Positions 12,481 through 22,203 of a stretch of DNA of 64,000 bases are shown here, piece by piece. Numbering within the stretch: position 1 is the stretch's first letter; each line of letters begins with the position of its first letter. This DNA comes from Phenylobacterium sp. GTDB lineage: Bacteria > Pseudomonadota > Alphaproteobacteria > Caulobacterales > Caulobacteraceae. The stretch is taken from contig NZ_SCVD01000006.1 of assembly GCF_004297125.1 (NCBI RefSeq), positions 124,001 to 188,000 of the forward strand, read 5' to 3'. The notes under the pieces are model-generated. The model worked only from the letters and a program-made list of their open reading frames with translations, was not told where the DNA came from and did not search any database. A program made the position numbers and the translations under genes.

Positions 12481-13374
12481 ATGTTCGGAAATCTCACATC
12501 AGGGCCGTTGCCATCGCTGAACGCGCTGCGGGCCTTTGAGGCGATGGCGCGCACGGGACGGGTCACGCTGGCGGCCGACGAGTTGCATGTGACCCACTCG
12601 GCGGTGAGCCGGCAGGTGAAGGCGCTGGAGGCCGCGCTGGGCGTGCGGCTGTTCGCCGGGCCGAAGAACCGGCTGGAGCTGACGGCGGCGGGACGCGAGC
12701 TGTTGCCGGCGCTGACCGAGGCCTTCGACCAGATCGCCGGGGCCGTTCGGCGGGTGCGGACCGGCGGCGAAGACCTGCACGTGGCGGTGAACGCCTCGAT
12801 CTCGGTAAAGTGGCTGATCCCGCGGCTGGCCGGGTTCCAGGCGGCCTATCCGGAGATCCGGCTGCACCTGTCGGAGCTGGCGGCCCACGCCACCTCGCAT
12901 CGCGGGGCCCAGGCGGTGGTGCGGATCGTCCCGACCAGCCGGCTGTCGGACCCACACTGCAGGCCGTTCATCCGCAACGCCCTGGGCGCGGTGATGTCGC
13001 CGGAGCTGGTCGAGCGGACCGGCGGCGACGTGCTGAAGGCCCCTCGCCTGGCCGCCACCACCCACCCGGAGGCCTGGCCGATCTTCGCGGAGCTGGCGGG
13101 GGTGGAGCTGGCGCCCGCGAACGACCGGCCCTTTGCGCACGTCCACTTCGCTATGGACGCGGCCCTCGCCGGCCTGGGGGCCGCGGTGGTGTCCTGGCCG
13201 CTGTGCGTGAAGGAGGTCCAGGCGGGGCAGCTCGTGGCGCCGCTGGGGTTCCGCAGGTCGGAGAGCGCTTTCGCGATGCTGACCGCGCCCGGAGCCGAGA
13301 GCCGGGCGCTGGACCGGTTCCGCGACTGGCTGGTGGCCGAGGGCGCTAGGACGCCGGCGCCTATCGCCCCTTGA
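12481..13374 (+). CDS. LysR-family regulator, GcvA-like
   Basis: 297 residues. The N-terminal winged helix-turn-helix has LNALRAFEAMARTGRVTLAA, then ELHVTHSAVSRQVKALE, with LFAGPKNRLELTAAGREL following, the exact order of the GcvA subgroup. The effector domain (about 90-295) begins LHVAVNASISVKWLIPRL, again GcvA-like. It probably controls the divergent MFS gene through the palindrome at 12447. Its 3' end overlaps the convergent rlmE gene by 14 bases. Confidence 0.9.
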   Translation: MFGNLTSGPLPSLNALRAFEAMARTGRVTLAADELHVTHSAVSRQVKALEAALGVRLFAGPKNRLELTAAGRELLPALTEAFDQIAGAVRRVRTGGEDLHVAVNASISVKWLIPRLAGFQAAYPEIRLHLSELAAHATSHRGAQAVVRIVPTSRLSDPHCRPFIRNALGAVMSPELVERTGGDVLKAPRLAATTHPEAWPIFAELAGVELAPANDRPFAHVHFAMDAALAGLGAAVVSWPLCVKEVQAGQLVAPLGFRRSESAFAMLTAPGAESRALDRFRDWLVAEGARTPAPIAP

Positions 13375-14068
13375 AGCCCGTCGCGACGAGGAAGACCTCG
13401 GACGAATCCTGCCGACTCGCCTTGGGCTTCACGTTCTTCACCTCGGTGAAGTGGCGCTTCAGGCCGGCGATGAGCTGATCGGATCCGCCGCCCTGGAAGG
13501 ACTTGGCCACGAAGGTCCCGCCCGGTCGCAGCACCTCCAGCGCAAACGCGATGGCGGCCTCGATCAGGCCCACGATGCGCAGGTGGTCGGTTTCGCGGTG
13601 GCCGACGGTGTTTGGGGCCATGTCGGACAGCACCACGTCCGGCGCCCCGCCCAGCAGTTCCATCAACTTCGGGCCGCAGGCTGGGTCGGTGAAATCCATC
13701 TGCAGGATCTGGGCAGGAGGCAGCGGGTCGACCGGCAGGAGGTCGACGCCGACGATGTTGGTCACGCCGCGCAGGATGGCGATCTGGGTCCAGCCGCCGG
13801 GGGCCAACCCCAGGTCGACCACGCGGGCGCCGGGCTTCAGAAAATGGAAGCGGTCGTCGATCTCGGTGATCTTGAACGCCGCGCGGCTGCGGTAGCCCAG
13901 GGCGCGGGCCTTGGCCGAGAACGGGTCGTTGACCTGGCGCTCCAGCCACGCCTGCTGGGAGGGTGTGCGCTGCTTGGCGGTCTTCAGGCGCGCGGGCTTG
14001 CCGCGGCCGCCTTCCTGGCCGCCGGTCGGCAGTTTCACCATGCGCTTGCGGGGGGGATCGTCGGTCAT
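13361..14068 (-). CDS. rlmE: 23S rRNA 2'-O-ribose methyltransferase
   Basis: 235 residues. It methylates U2552 of 23S rRNA during 50S maturation (family knowledge). Motif I is DLGLAPGGWTQIA, motif IV SDMAPNTVGH. The catalytic Lys/Asp tetrad is visible in SRAAFKI, SDMAP, FVAKSFQGG and the KASRQDSSEVFLVATGFKG terminus. An N-terminal basic extension (about 30 residues, rich in K/R) may help RNA binding. It overlaps ppx/gppA by 4 bases (ATGA), so the two are coupled. Confidence 0.95.
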   Translation of the reverse strand: MTDDPPRKRMVKLPTGGQEGGRGKPARLKTAKQRTPSQQAWLERQVNDPFSAKARALGYRSRAAFKITEIDDRFHFLKPGARVVDLGLAPGGWTQIAILRGVTNIVGVDLLPVDPLPPAQILQMDFTDPACGPKLMELLGGAPDVVLSDMAPNTVGHRETDHLRIVGLIEAAIAFALEVLRPGGTFVAKSFQGGGSDQLIAGLKRHFTEVKNVKPKASRQDSSEVFLVATGFKGR

Positions 14069-15156
14069 GCGGCGGCCTTCGTACCACCTCGGCCGCGCCG
14101 GCGCTTGCGCCGTCGGCGATGGCTGCGCTCGGCCATCAGGGACAGGAGAATGCCTTCGCGGAGGCCTCGGTCAGCCACCCGGACGCGGTTGCAGGGCCAC
14201 TGTTCCTGCACCGCCTGAAGGATCGCCGCGCCCGCCAGCACCAGATCGGCGCGGTCCGGACCGATGCAGGGCTGGGCCGCCCGCTCCGTCGAGCTGAGCG
14301 CCAGCAGGCCGCCCGCGGCCGCCTCGCACTCGCCGCGGCTCATCCAGATGCCGTCCACCCGGTTGCGGTCGTAGCGCGGCAGGCGCAGGTGCATGCCGGC
14401 CAGGCTGGTGATGGCGCCGGACGTCCCGACCAGATGGGCGCGGTCGGCGTCGAAGATCGGCTTCATGGGGTCGGCGCGCTTGAAGGCGGCGATCTCCGCC
14501 TTCACATGGTCGACCATCTGGCGGAACCAGCCCTCGGTGGCGACCTCGCCCTCCGGGAACCGCTCGGCCAGGGTGACCACGCCGATCGGCACCGACAGCC
14601 ACGCCCGCACCGGCGGCGTCGCGCCGGGAACCACGCCCTTGAGGTCCACCCACGACAGCTCGGTGGAGCCGCCGCCCACGTCGACGACCAGGGCCGCCTC
14701 ATGGCGGTCATCCAGCAGGTTGAGGCATCCTGTGACCGATAGCCGCGCTTCTTCCTGCGGGCTGATGATCTGCAGCTTCACGCCGGTCTCGTTGGCCACT
14801 CGGTTGACGAAGGCCTGGCCGTTCTGGGCGATGCGGCAGGCCTGCGTCGCGATGGCGCGGAACTTGACCACCCGGCGGCGACGCACCTTCTCGCCGCTGA
14901 CCTTGAGCGCCGCCATGGCGCGCTCCATAGCCTCGTCCGACAGCCGCCCGCTCGCCGTCAGCCCCTCGCCCAGGCGCACGATGCGTGAATAGGCCTCCAC
15001 GACGCGGAAGCCGCCGTGTTGGGTGGGCGTGGCGATCAGCAGGCGGCAGTTATTGGTGCCCAGGTCGAGGGCCGCATAGCAGGGCGGATCGCCCACAGGT
15101 CTCTCTCGCCCGCGACTCGGCGGCGGTAGCGCGCGCGGCGCCTCACTCATGGACAT
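14065..15156 (-). CDS. Ppx/GppA-family exopolyphosphatase / pppGpp phosphatase
   Basis: 363 residues. The actin-like ATPase-fold phosphatase shows the phosphate-1 loop ALDLGTNNCRLLIA and phosphate-2 loop VVDVGGGSTELSW. It lacks the C-terminal HD-like domain of the 500-residue E. coli Ppx/GppA, the usual short alphaproteobacterial form. It hydrolyses polyphosphate and/or pppGpp; these cannot be told apart here. The C-terminus is a basic tail (HRRRRKRRRGRGG) of unknown use. It starts an operon with rlmE. Confidence 0.9.
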   Translation of the reverse strand: MSMSEAPRALPPPSRGRERPVGDPPCYAALDLGTNNCRLLIATPTQHGGFRVVEAYSRIVRLGEGLTASGRLSDEAMERAMAALKVSGEKVRRRRVVKFRAIATQACRIAQNGQAFVNRVANETGVKLQIISPQEEARLSVTGCLNLLDDRHEAALVVDVGGGSTELSWVDLKGVVPGATPPVRAWLSVPIGVVTLAERFPEGEVATEGWFRQMVDHVKAEIAAFKRADPMKPIFDADRAHLVGTSGAITSLAGMHLRLPRYDRNRVDGIWMSRGECEAAAGGLLALSSTERAAQPCIGPDRADLVLAGAAILQAVQEQWPCNRVRVADRGLREGILLSLMAERSHRRRRKRRRGRGGTKAAA

Positions 15157-15314
15157 CGTCCGTCCTAACGCAGGCGCGCACCCCCCGTGAGCGCCTCATT
15201 TCGCGGCGACTGTAGCAAGCGGGACAGGCGCCAGGAAGACGACGACGGTTGAATGACGACTTTCCGACGCTACGTTCACCTTCCAGTCAGGAGCGAAGGA
15301 TTAGATTCGCGGTC

Positions 15315-15644
15315 ATGAGCACGCGACTCGCCAAATTCACCATCGGCCAGGTCGTCCGCCACCGCGTCTACCCGTTCCGGGGCGTGATCTTCGACGTCGA
15401 TCCCATCTTCTCGAACACCGAGGAGTACTGGCTGTCGATCCCGGAACATATCCGGCCGCACAAGGACCAGCCGTTCTACCACCTGCTCGCCGAGAACGAT
15501 GAAAGCGCCTACGTGGCCTATGTCTCGGAACAGAACCTCGAGATCGACGAGACGGGGCAACCCGTGGGCCACCCGCAGGCCGCGCTGATCTTCGACGCGT
15601 TCAACGAGGGCCAGTACAAGCTGCGTCCCGGCATCGGCCACTAG
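15315..15644 (+). CDS. hspQ: Heat-shock protein HspQ (YccV, hemimethylated-DNA-binding fold)
   Basis: 109 residues. It carries the family signature FTIGQVVRHRVYPFRGVIFDVDP and the closing QPFYHLLAEN..AYVAYVSEQNL. HspQ stimulates Lon in enterics and belongs to the YccV fold; the role here is assumed by homology. ATG 15315 gives the usual N-terminus, and a longer frame from 15249 adds 22 residues without family similarity. It is monocistronic, divergent from ppx/gppA and convergent with the TPR gene. Confidence 0.9.
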   Translation: MSTRLAKFTIGQVVRHRVYPFRGVIFDVDPIFSNTEEYWLSIPEHIRPHKDQPFYHLLAENDESAYVAYVSEQNLEIDETGQPVGHPQAALIFDAFNEGQYKLRPGIGH

Positions 15645-15670
15645 GCCCCGTAGGCCCCGACGGCTAACGG

Positions 15671-16981
15671 CTAGGCCGCGACTTCGGCGTCCAGCGCCTT
15701 CACCACCTCGGGCGAGATCTCGGTCGCCTTGGCGCGATCGCTCTCGGCCCCTGTCGCGTCGCCGGCGAGCGACTTGGCGCGCGCGCGCCACCACCACACG
15801 CCGGCCAGCTCGGGATGGCGCTCCACCACGACATCGAAATCCTTGATCGCCTTGTCGTAGCTTTTGCCCTCGATGTGGGCGCGCCCACGGGCGAAGCGGG
15901 CGTCCCAGAAGCTGCCGTCCAGCGCCACGGCCTTGTCGAAGTCGGCGACGGCGCGCGCGGCGTCACCCCGCGCCTCCCACAGCAGGCCCCGGTCGTAGTA
16001 GGGCGAGGCCTCGTCCGGGAACGACCGCACCACGCCGTCCAGGATCGCGATGGCTTCGTCGTAGCGCTGCTGCAGGGCCGCCACCCGGGCCAGGCCCTGG
16101 CGGGCGCCGCGATCGGTTGGCTGGCGCTTGAGCAGGGCTTGAAGCACCGCCGTCGCCTTGTCGTAGGCGTTGGCGTCCATGTGGATGAAGGCCTGGTCGT
16201 AGTAGGCGACGGCCAGGTCGGGATCCGCGCGCTGGGCGGCGCGATAGCTGGCCAGCGCCTCGTCGGTCAGCTCCATCGCCTTCAACACGTCGCCGCGCCG
16301 GACCAGGAGCTCAGCGTCGTTCGGCTTCGCCTTCAGCGCGGCGTTGTAGGCCCCCAGCGCCTCGGGATATCGCTCCAGGGCCTCGAGGACCTGCGCCTTG
16401 AAGTAGACTTGGTTCAGATCCGGCTTCTCGAGACGCTCGGCCTTGCGAAGGTCGTCGAGCGCGCCCTCATCCTCCTGCAGCGCGTAGAGGGCGCGGGCGC
16501 GGGCGAGGTAGATCGAGGGATCGTCCGTCATGACCGCCAGGGCCGCGTCATAGTCGCGCCGGGCGCCCTCGTAGTCCTTGCGGTCGAAGCGCACCAGGCC
16601 ACGGCTGACGCGCGCCATGGTGTTCTTGGGGTCGATGCCGATGGCGGCGTCGTAGTCCGCCAGGGCCGCATCCGTGCGCTTCATCAGTTCCAGGATGTGT
16701 CCGCGAGTGACCAGGGCGACCGGCTGCTTCGGCGCGAGCTTCACGGCCGCTTCCGCCTGGGCCAGCGCGGCGTCCAGCTTGTCGGCGCGCATATAGGTCT
16801 CGGCCAGGATCACACGGGCCTGGGCGGCCGTGTCATCGTCCACGCCGGGCGCCGCAAGGATCCGCTCGCACGCCGCGACGCGGCCCGCCGCGTCCGCCTC
16901 GCCGCGAGCGCAATCGGCCGCGATCGCCGGAGACGCCAGACAAAGGGCGGCCGCCGCCGCCCCGAACACACTGAAACGCAT
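15671..16981 (-). CDS. Periplasmic TPR-repeat protein
   Basis: 436 residues. A signal peptide ends at AIAADC (residues 1-21). The rest is a run of about ten TPR units, for example ALADYDAAIGIDPKNTMARV and ALGAYNAALKAKPNDAELLV, with the usual W/L-G-Y-A-F-A-P spacing. It is probably a scaffold in the periplasm. No enzymatic domain is seen. It is convergent with hspQ (26 bases) and divergent from phhA (153 bases). No specific partner is implied by its neighbours. Confidence 0.85.
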   Translation of the reverse strand: MRFSVFGAAAAALCLASPAIAADCARGEADAAGRVAACERILAAPGVDDDTAAQARVILAETYMRADKLDAALAQAEAAVKLAPKQPVALVTRGHILELMKRTDAALADYDAAIGIDPKNTMARVSRGLVRFDRKDYEGARRDYDAALAVMTDDPSIYLARARALYALQEDEGALDDLRKAERLEKPDLNQVYFKAQVLEALERYPEALGAYNAALKAKPNDAELLVRRGDVLKAMELTDEALASYRAAQRADPDLAVAYYDQAFIHMDANAYDKATAVLQALLKRQPTDRGARQGLARVAALQQRYDEAIAILDGVVRSFPDEASPYYDRGLLWEARGDAARAVADFDKAVALDGSFWDARFARGRAHIEGKSYDKAIKDFDVVVERHPELAGVWWWRARAKSLAGDATGAESDRAKATEISPEVVKALDAEVAA

Positions 16982-17134
16982 CGCAGCCCCCGACCCGAAA
17001 CAAAACCCGAACAGGCTAGCGCTACAGTTTCCATGCGTAAAGCCGTGGGTGCGCGCAAGTTTGTTTCTACGAGCGGTTGTCTGGAGGCGCAAAGAGGCGG
17101 GAACTTGCGGCGCAGGCGCTTCATTCTCGGCGCC

Positions 17135-18007
17135 ATGGCTCACGACCACACATCCCTGACCCGTCCGCCCAGCGCCCGCGAGGACTGGACCATCGACCAG
17201 GACTGGGACGCCTATACGCAGGCGGAGCACGAGGTCTGGATCACCCTGTACGAACGCCAGCGCGCCCTGTTGCCGAACCGAGCGTGCGACCCGTTCCTGA
17301 AGGGGCTGGACTCGCTGGATCTGCACCGGGCCGGCATCCCCGATTTCAACCGCATCAACGAGGAATTGAAGCGGCTGACGGGCTGGACGGTGGTGGCCGT
17401 GCCGGGCCTCGTGCCGGACGAGGTGTTCTTCGAGCACCTGGCCAACCGGCGATTCCCGGCGGGGCAGTTCATCAGACGCGCCGATCAGCTTGATTATCTT
17501 CAGGAACCCGACATCTTCCACGACGTGTTCGGCCATGTACCCATGCTGACCGACCCCACCTTCGCCGACTATATGCAGGCCTATGGCGAGGGCGGCTTGC
17601 GGGCGCTGGGCCTGGGCCAGCTCCACAACCTGGCGCGGCTCTACTGGTACACGGTGGAGTTCGGCCTGCTGGAGACGCCGGCCGGCCTCAGGATCTACGG
17701 CGCGGGCATCGTCTCCAGCCACGCGGAATCCATCTTCGCGCTGGACGACCCCTCCCCCAACCGCCTGGGCTTCGAGCTCGACCGGACCATGCGCACGCCC
17801 TACCGGATCGACGACTTCCAGCAGGTCTATTTCGTGATCCCGTCGCTGCAGGCCCTGCTGGACGCCACGCTGTCGGACTTTGGCGCGCTCTACGCCTACC
17901 TGGCGGGACAGAAGGACATCCCAATCGAGGCCGTCTTGCCCACCGACAAGGTCTTCACACGGGGAACTCAGGCCTATGCCCGCCGCGGCGGACGGACCGC
18001 GGCCTAG
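17135..18007 (+). CDS. phhA: Phenylalanine-4-hydroxylase
   Basis: 290 residues, the bacterial monomeric form without an ACT regulatory domain. It converts phenylalanine to tyrosine with tetrahydropterin and O2. Iron ligands are visible as H-x4-H in DIFHDVFGHVPML and Glu in YWYTVEFGLL. The pterin-binding element is GLGQLHNLARLYWYT with the preceding GEGGLRALG loop. I chose ATG 17135; the open frame upstream crosses the TPR gene's promoter and has no family similarity. The stop overlaps the tamB stop, so the two genes are convergent. Confidence 0.96.
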   Translation: MAHDHTSLTRPPSAREDWTIDQDWDAYTQAEHEVWITLYERQRALLPNRACDPFLKGLDSLDLHRAGIPDFNRINEELKRLTGWTVVAVPGLVPDEVFFEHLANRRFPAGQFIRRADQLDYLQEPDIFHDVFGHVPMLTDPTFADYMQAYGEGGLRALGLGQLHNLARLYWYTVEFGLLETPAGLRIYGAGIVSSHAESIFALDDPSPNRLGFELDRTMRTPYRIDDFQQVYFVIPSLQALLDATLSDFGALYAYLAGQKDIPIEAVLPTDKVFTRGTQAYARRGGRTAA

Positions 18008-21000
18008 TAGTCCTTGCGCCAGCGGACGGCGATGCGGTTGCCCGTGCCGGTCGTTCCGGAGCTCTGGGTGGCGAGCCGCGACAGGATCGAGAGGTTCTTG
18101 CGGATCCGCCATTCGACCTGCGCCGAGGGCCCCTCCCGGCCGCCGCCGGTCAGTTCGAGATAGACGTCGTCGGTCAGGTACTTGCCGCCCGACACGGTCA
18201 CGCCCGACTGGTCGCCGCCGCCGAACGCCAGCCGGTCCAGGCCCGCGAAGTTGCGCAGGTTGCCGATCACGTCGAAGCCCCCGCCCCCGGCCAGCGCCGA
18301 CAGGGCCGAGGCCAGCTGGGCGGCTTCCACCGGCGAGAGCTGCGAGGCGGAGCGCTCGAACAGCACCTTGGCCAGCACCTCGTCGTTCGGCAGGCTGGGC
18401 GAGGAGACCAGGGTGATCTCAGGCCGCGCCGCCGTGCCGCGGATTCGGACGGTGACCGTCAGCGACGGATCCTCCCGCACCGCGTCCAGCTGCAGGCGGA
18501 TGTTCTGCGGCCGGGTGGAGAGATAGACCACGCTGCGGTCGTCGAACTCGAAGCGCTTGCCGGCGAAGTCGTAGTCGCCGCGCACCACGCGGGCCGTGCC
18601 GCTCAGGTCGGGCGCGGTGGTGGTGCCGCCCACGTGGGCGTCCAGCGACAGCTCCACGTCCAGGCCCCGGCCGCGCAGGAAGATGCGCCGCGGCGCCCGC
18701 AGCTTGACGTCCAGGGCCCAGCCGTCGCCGCGCTTCAGGCTGGGCGGCAGGGCGGCGGGCAGGTCGTCGGGGCGGTTGACCTCCTTGACGTCCATGGCCA
18801 CCACGCCCGACGGGATCGGCGGGTCGGCGGCCACGTCGGCGCGGTCGATGGTGAGGTCGCCGGTCAGCTTCACCTTGCCGTCGGCCCCGCGGTTGATGGT
18901 GGCCTCGCCGGTGGCGGAGGCCGTGGCCGTCTCGTTGTCGATCAGGCGGAAGGACTTGAGGTCCAGCCGGAAGCTGGAGGCGCCTTCGCGCAGCAGGCTG
19001 ACCCGGCCCTGGCCGCTGAGCTGGCCGCCGTGGCCGTCGACGCCCTGGGCCTCCGTGACGTTGACCGCGTCCTGGGTGAACGCGGCCTTCAGGGTCACCT
19101 CGCGCAGGGACAGGCCGGTCCCGCCGTCGTCGAACCGGCCACGCTCCACGGAAATCTGGCCCGAGGCGTTCGGATTGGCCAGGGTGCCCCCGATCACGCC
19201 CTCGGTGCGCACGAAGCCGGCCAAGGCGCGCTCGCCCCCGATCGCCAGCTCCCAGAGCGGCCGCACCTCGCCCTCGGCGAAGAACCGACCGCGCATCGGC
19301 CGCTGCCGGGCGATCGCCACTCGGAACGGCTTGGCCGAGGCCTCGGCCGGCAGCACGAAGCTGGCGTTGGCCTTCAGGCCCTGTTCGTTCAGCGTGGCCA
19401 CGTCGAGGGTCAGGGTGGAGTCGGCCAGCCGCGCCTTCAGCGTCCCGTCCATGCCCTGGTTGGCCGGCGTGCCCTTGCCGCGGGCGTCCTCCAGCTGGGC
19501 GTCCAGCGCGCCCTGCAGCCGGTCTCCCTGGCCCTGGACCGCCAGGGTCGCGTCGATGCGGCCGTCGAAGTCGGGGTTGAACAGGTTGAGCCCCATGCCG
19601 ACCAACTTGGCGCGGATGTCCGCCGCCTCGCCGCGCAGGGTCCCGTCCAGGTCGAGCTTGCCGCCGTCCGAGCCGGCCAGCCGCACGCGCGCGCTCTGCT
19701 CCGGGCCGCCGAAGCGGAAGGAGGCGGTCTCGATGGTGTGCAGGTCGCGCTTGCCCAGCGTTCCCTTGCCGTCGAAGGCGAGCTGGTAGCCGGGGTCGAC
19801 GTCGTTCAGCACGCCCTTGCCGTCGATCGTCCAGGGCCCCTGCCCGGACGCGCCTCGGGCGCTGGCGACGAATGGAAGGCGGGCCAGCGGACCATCGGCG
19901 CTGAGCCGGGCGCTGCGGACGGTGATGGCGGAACCCTTGGCGCGGACGCCCTCGGCGCGCAGGTCGAGCACCGCGCGGGCGCCGCCGGCGGCGTCGGCGA
20001 TCTTCGCGCTCCCGGTGACGCGGCCCGCGTCCAGCAAGGCGCCGCGGCCGATGTCGAGGGTCAGGTCGGCGGCGGAGGGGCTGCTGCGGCGCAGCGACAG
20101 CGATCCGGCCGCCTTGATCCCGCCGGCGTCCACCGACAGCTCGGTCAGATCGACGCCCCCCGCGGGGAAGCGGAAGTCGGATCGAGCCTTGGCTGGGCCG
20201 TACTGGCTGGCGGCCGTGAGGGCGACAGTGCCGTTGGAGCCGTCCGCCTGGCGCTGGAAGGTCAGCGCCAGCTTCGCGTCCTTGAGCGGCAGGCGCGGCA
20301 CGTCGAGCTGTTCGAGGTCGGCCACCAGGTCCAGGCGCGGCGCGGTCAGCGCGCCGGTGACGCCGCCGGTCCCGTTGATGCGCCCGGTGATCTCGACCGG
20401 ACCGGCGCGGACCGGGCCCGTGGCGCTCCAGTCGGCCTTGAAGGCGAGCGCGCCGTTGGCTTCCATGACGCCCGCGGCGTTCGCATCCAGCGCGGCGCCG
20501 TCGAGATTGGCCTTGGCCACGGACAGCTTGCCGGCCTGCCAGTTGGCCTGGACCTGCAGCCTGGGCTTGCCGCCCAACAGGCGGTCCAGCTCGGCCAGGC
20601 CCACGGCGAAGCGGTCGCCGCGGGCGTCCAGGGTGAAGGTCCAGGGCGCGGCCGAGCGGGCCTGGGACGCCTGGAAGGCGATGCTGGCGGCGCCATTGGC
20701 CCCCAGGCGAGCCTCCGATAGGTTGGAGAGGTCGGCTTTGCCCTTGAGGTTCACCGCGCCCAGCAGGCTGCGCCCGCCGCTGGCCTGCACCTTGAGCCCG
20801 CGGCCCGTCACGTCCAGGCGACGCACCAGGAGTTGGCCGTTGGAGAGCCGTTCGCCGTCCAGGACCGCGACCGGCGCACCGCCGAGCAGGGCCGCCGCGA
20901 AGCCCTCGCCGCGCCCGCCGGCGCCCGTGGCCTTGGCCTTCACCGCGAAACCGGCCTTGCTCCGCCCGAACTCCAAAGGCCCCGAGATGCGGGCCAGGCC

Positions 21001-22203
21001 ATAGCTGCCGAGCTCCACGTCGGCGACATTGGCCGAGCCGGCGAACTTCCAGGCGGCCGCATCGCCGGTGACCACGCCCACCACACGCGTGGCGCCCAGC
21101 TTCGGGCCGGCGCCGACGATCTTCGACAGCGAGGCGGCCTGGGCGTCCAAGCGCACCCCCCGCGGCCCAAGCTGGCGCTTGCCCAGGTCGCCCTCGCCCC
21201 AGGCGCGCAAGCTCATGGCGTCGGAGCGGAGCCGGGCGTCCAGGGCATAGGCGCCCTCGCGCGCCTTGCGGCCGGCGATCCCGAACAGCACGTCGCGGCC
21301 GAAACGTTGCGCGTAGGGCGCCGTCAGGGTGGAGGCGGTCAGCAGCAGCCGCCCGCCCGCCTGCCCGCCCTGCGGGTTCCACGCGCCGCGGGCGTGGAGC
21401 GGCGTCACCGTCCCGGTCGTCGCCTCGGCTGAGAAGCGCCCTTGCGAGACGGCGCCGTTGGCGCGGACCGACAGCCTGAACGGCTGGTCGGGCGAGAGGC
21501 CCGCCGCGCCGGCCAGGGCTCCGCCCTTCGCCTCCACGGCGTCGGCGACGATGCGCATCGGCCCGGCGTGGCCGACCGAGAAATCCAGGTCCAGGCGGTC
21601 GCCGGCGTGCAGCACGCTGGCCGCGCTGACCTTGCCGCTGCGCCCGCCCTTGCGCTCGACATCGACGTTGAAGCGGAGGTCGTAGACCCCGCGGGCGTTG
21701 CTGAACGCCGGTTCCAGGATCAGCCGGGTCGTCGCCTTGTCGATGTGAAAGGAGAGCGGCAGGCCACGGTCCTTGCCCTTCGGCGCCAGGGTAGGCCGGC
21801 GAAGCACCCGGATGTTTTGGGCCTCGATCAGGTCGGCGTCGAAACGTCTCCTCAGGAGTTCGAGGTAACGCCATGAGACATGGACATTATTCGCCTCCAG
21901 CCAGACGCCCTTCTCGTCACGGATCGTGATCCGGCGGGCCCGCGCGTCGCGCCAGATGTCTCCGGAAAGGCCTTCGACCTTCAGCCGCCCGATACGGCCC
22001 AGCTTCAGGCCGTCGGTGCGCGCCTCGATCAGCAGCCGGACCTGGGGGATCAGCACGCCGTAGCGGGTGATCGCCAACGCGCCGACCAGCAGCAGCAGCA
22101 GGGTCACCGCCACCGCGGTGATCGTCTTGGGCAGCGCCGAGCGCTTCAGGACCTCCGGGACGGCCCCCTCGCCTTCAGGCGGCATGTCGACGGGTTCGCT
22201 CAA
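18004..22203 (-). CDS. tamB: Translocation and assembly module subunit TamB (AsmA-like, DUF490)
   Basis: About 1399 residues, typical of TamB. One N-terminal membrane anchor (TAVAVTLLLLLVGALAITRYG, about residues 22-42) is followed by a very long beta-rich region that spans the periplasm as a hydrophobic groove. The conserved C-terminal DUF490 domain reads VVRGDYDFAGKRFEFDDRSVVYLS and ends QSSGTTGTGNRIAVRWRKDY. It works with TamA in outer-membrane protein assembly and, in current models, phospholipid transport. Start: TTG 22203 overlaps the tamA stop (TTGA) and starts MSEP; ATG 22185 is the alternative. Confidence 0.94.
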   Translation of the reverse strand: MSEPVDMPPEGEGAVPEVLKRSALPKTITAVAVTLLLLLVGALAITRYGVLIPQVRLLIEARTDGLKLGRIGRLKVEGLSGDIWRDARARRITIRDEKGVWLEANNVHVSWRYLELLRRRFDADLIEAQNIRVLRRPTLAPKGKDRGLPLSFHIDKATTRLILEPAFSNARGVYDLRFNVDVERKGGRSGKVSAASVLHAGDRLDLDFSVGHAGPMRIVADAVEAKGGALAGAAGLSPDQPFRLSVRANGAVSQGRFSAEATTGTVTPLHARGAWNPQGGQAGGRLLLTASTLTAPYAQRFGRDVLFGIAGRKAREGAYALDARLRSDAMSLRAWGEGDLGKRQLGPRGVRLDAQAASLSKIVGAGPKLGATRVVGVVTGDAAAWKFAGSANVADVELGSYGLARISGPLEFGRSKAGFAVKAKATGAGGRGEGFAAALLGGAPVAVLDGERLSNGQLLVRRLDVTGRGLKVQASGGRSLLGAVNLKGKADLSNLSEARLGANGAASIAFQASQARSAAPWTFTLDARGDRFAVGLAELDRLLGGKPRLQVQANWQAGKLSVAKANLDGAALDANAAGVMEANGALAFKADWSATGPVRAGPVEITGRINGTGGVTGALTAPRLDLVADLEQLDVPRLPLKDAKLALTFQRQADGSNGTVALTAASQYGPAKARSDFRFPAGGVDLTELSVDAGGIKAAGSLSLRRSSPSAADLTLDIGRGALLDAGRVTGSAKIADAAGGARAVLDLRAEGVRAKGSAITVRSARLSADGPLARLPFVASARGASGQGPWTIDGKGVLNDVDPGYQLAFDGKGTLGKRDLHTIETASFRFGGPEQSARVRLAGSDGGKLDLDGTLRGEAADIRAKLVGMGLNLFNPDFDGRIDATLAVQGQGDRLQGALDAQLEDARGKGTPANQGMDGTLKARLADSTLTLDVATLNEQGLKANASFVLPAEASAKPFRVAIARQRPMRGRFFAEGEVRPLWELAIGGERALAGFVRTEGVIGGTLANPNASGQISVERGRFDDGGTGLSLREVTLKAAFTQDAVNVTEAQGVDGHGGQLSGQGRVSLLREGASSFRLDLKSFRLIDNETATASATGEATINRGADGKVKLTGDLTIDRADVAADPPIPSGVVAMDVKEVNRPDDLPAALPPSLKRGDGWALDVKLRAPRRIFLRGRGLDVELSLDAHVGGTTTAPDLSGTARVVRGDYDFAGKRFEFDDRSVVYLSTRPQNIRLQLDAVREDPSLTVTVRIRGTAARPEITLVSSPSLPNDEVLAKVLFERSASQLSPVEAAQLASALSALAGGGGFDVIGNLRNFAGLDRLAFGGGDQSGVTVSGGKYLTDDVYLELTGGGREGPSAQVEWRIRKNLSILSRLATQSSGTTGTGNRIAVRWRKDY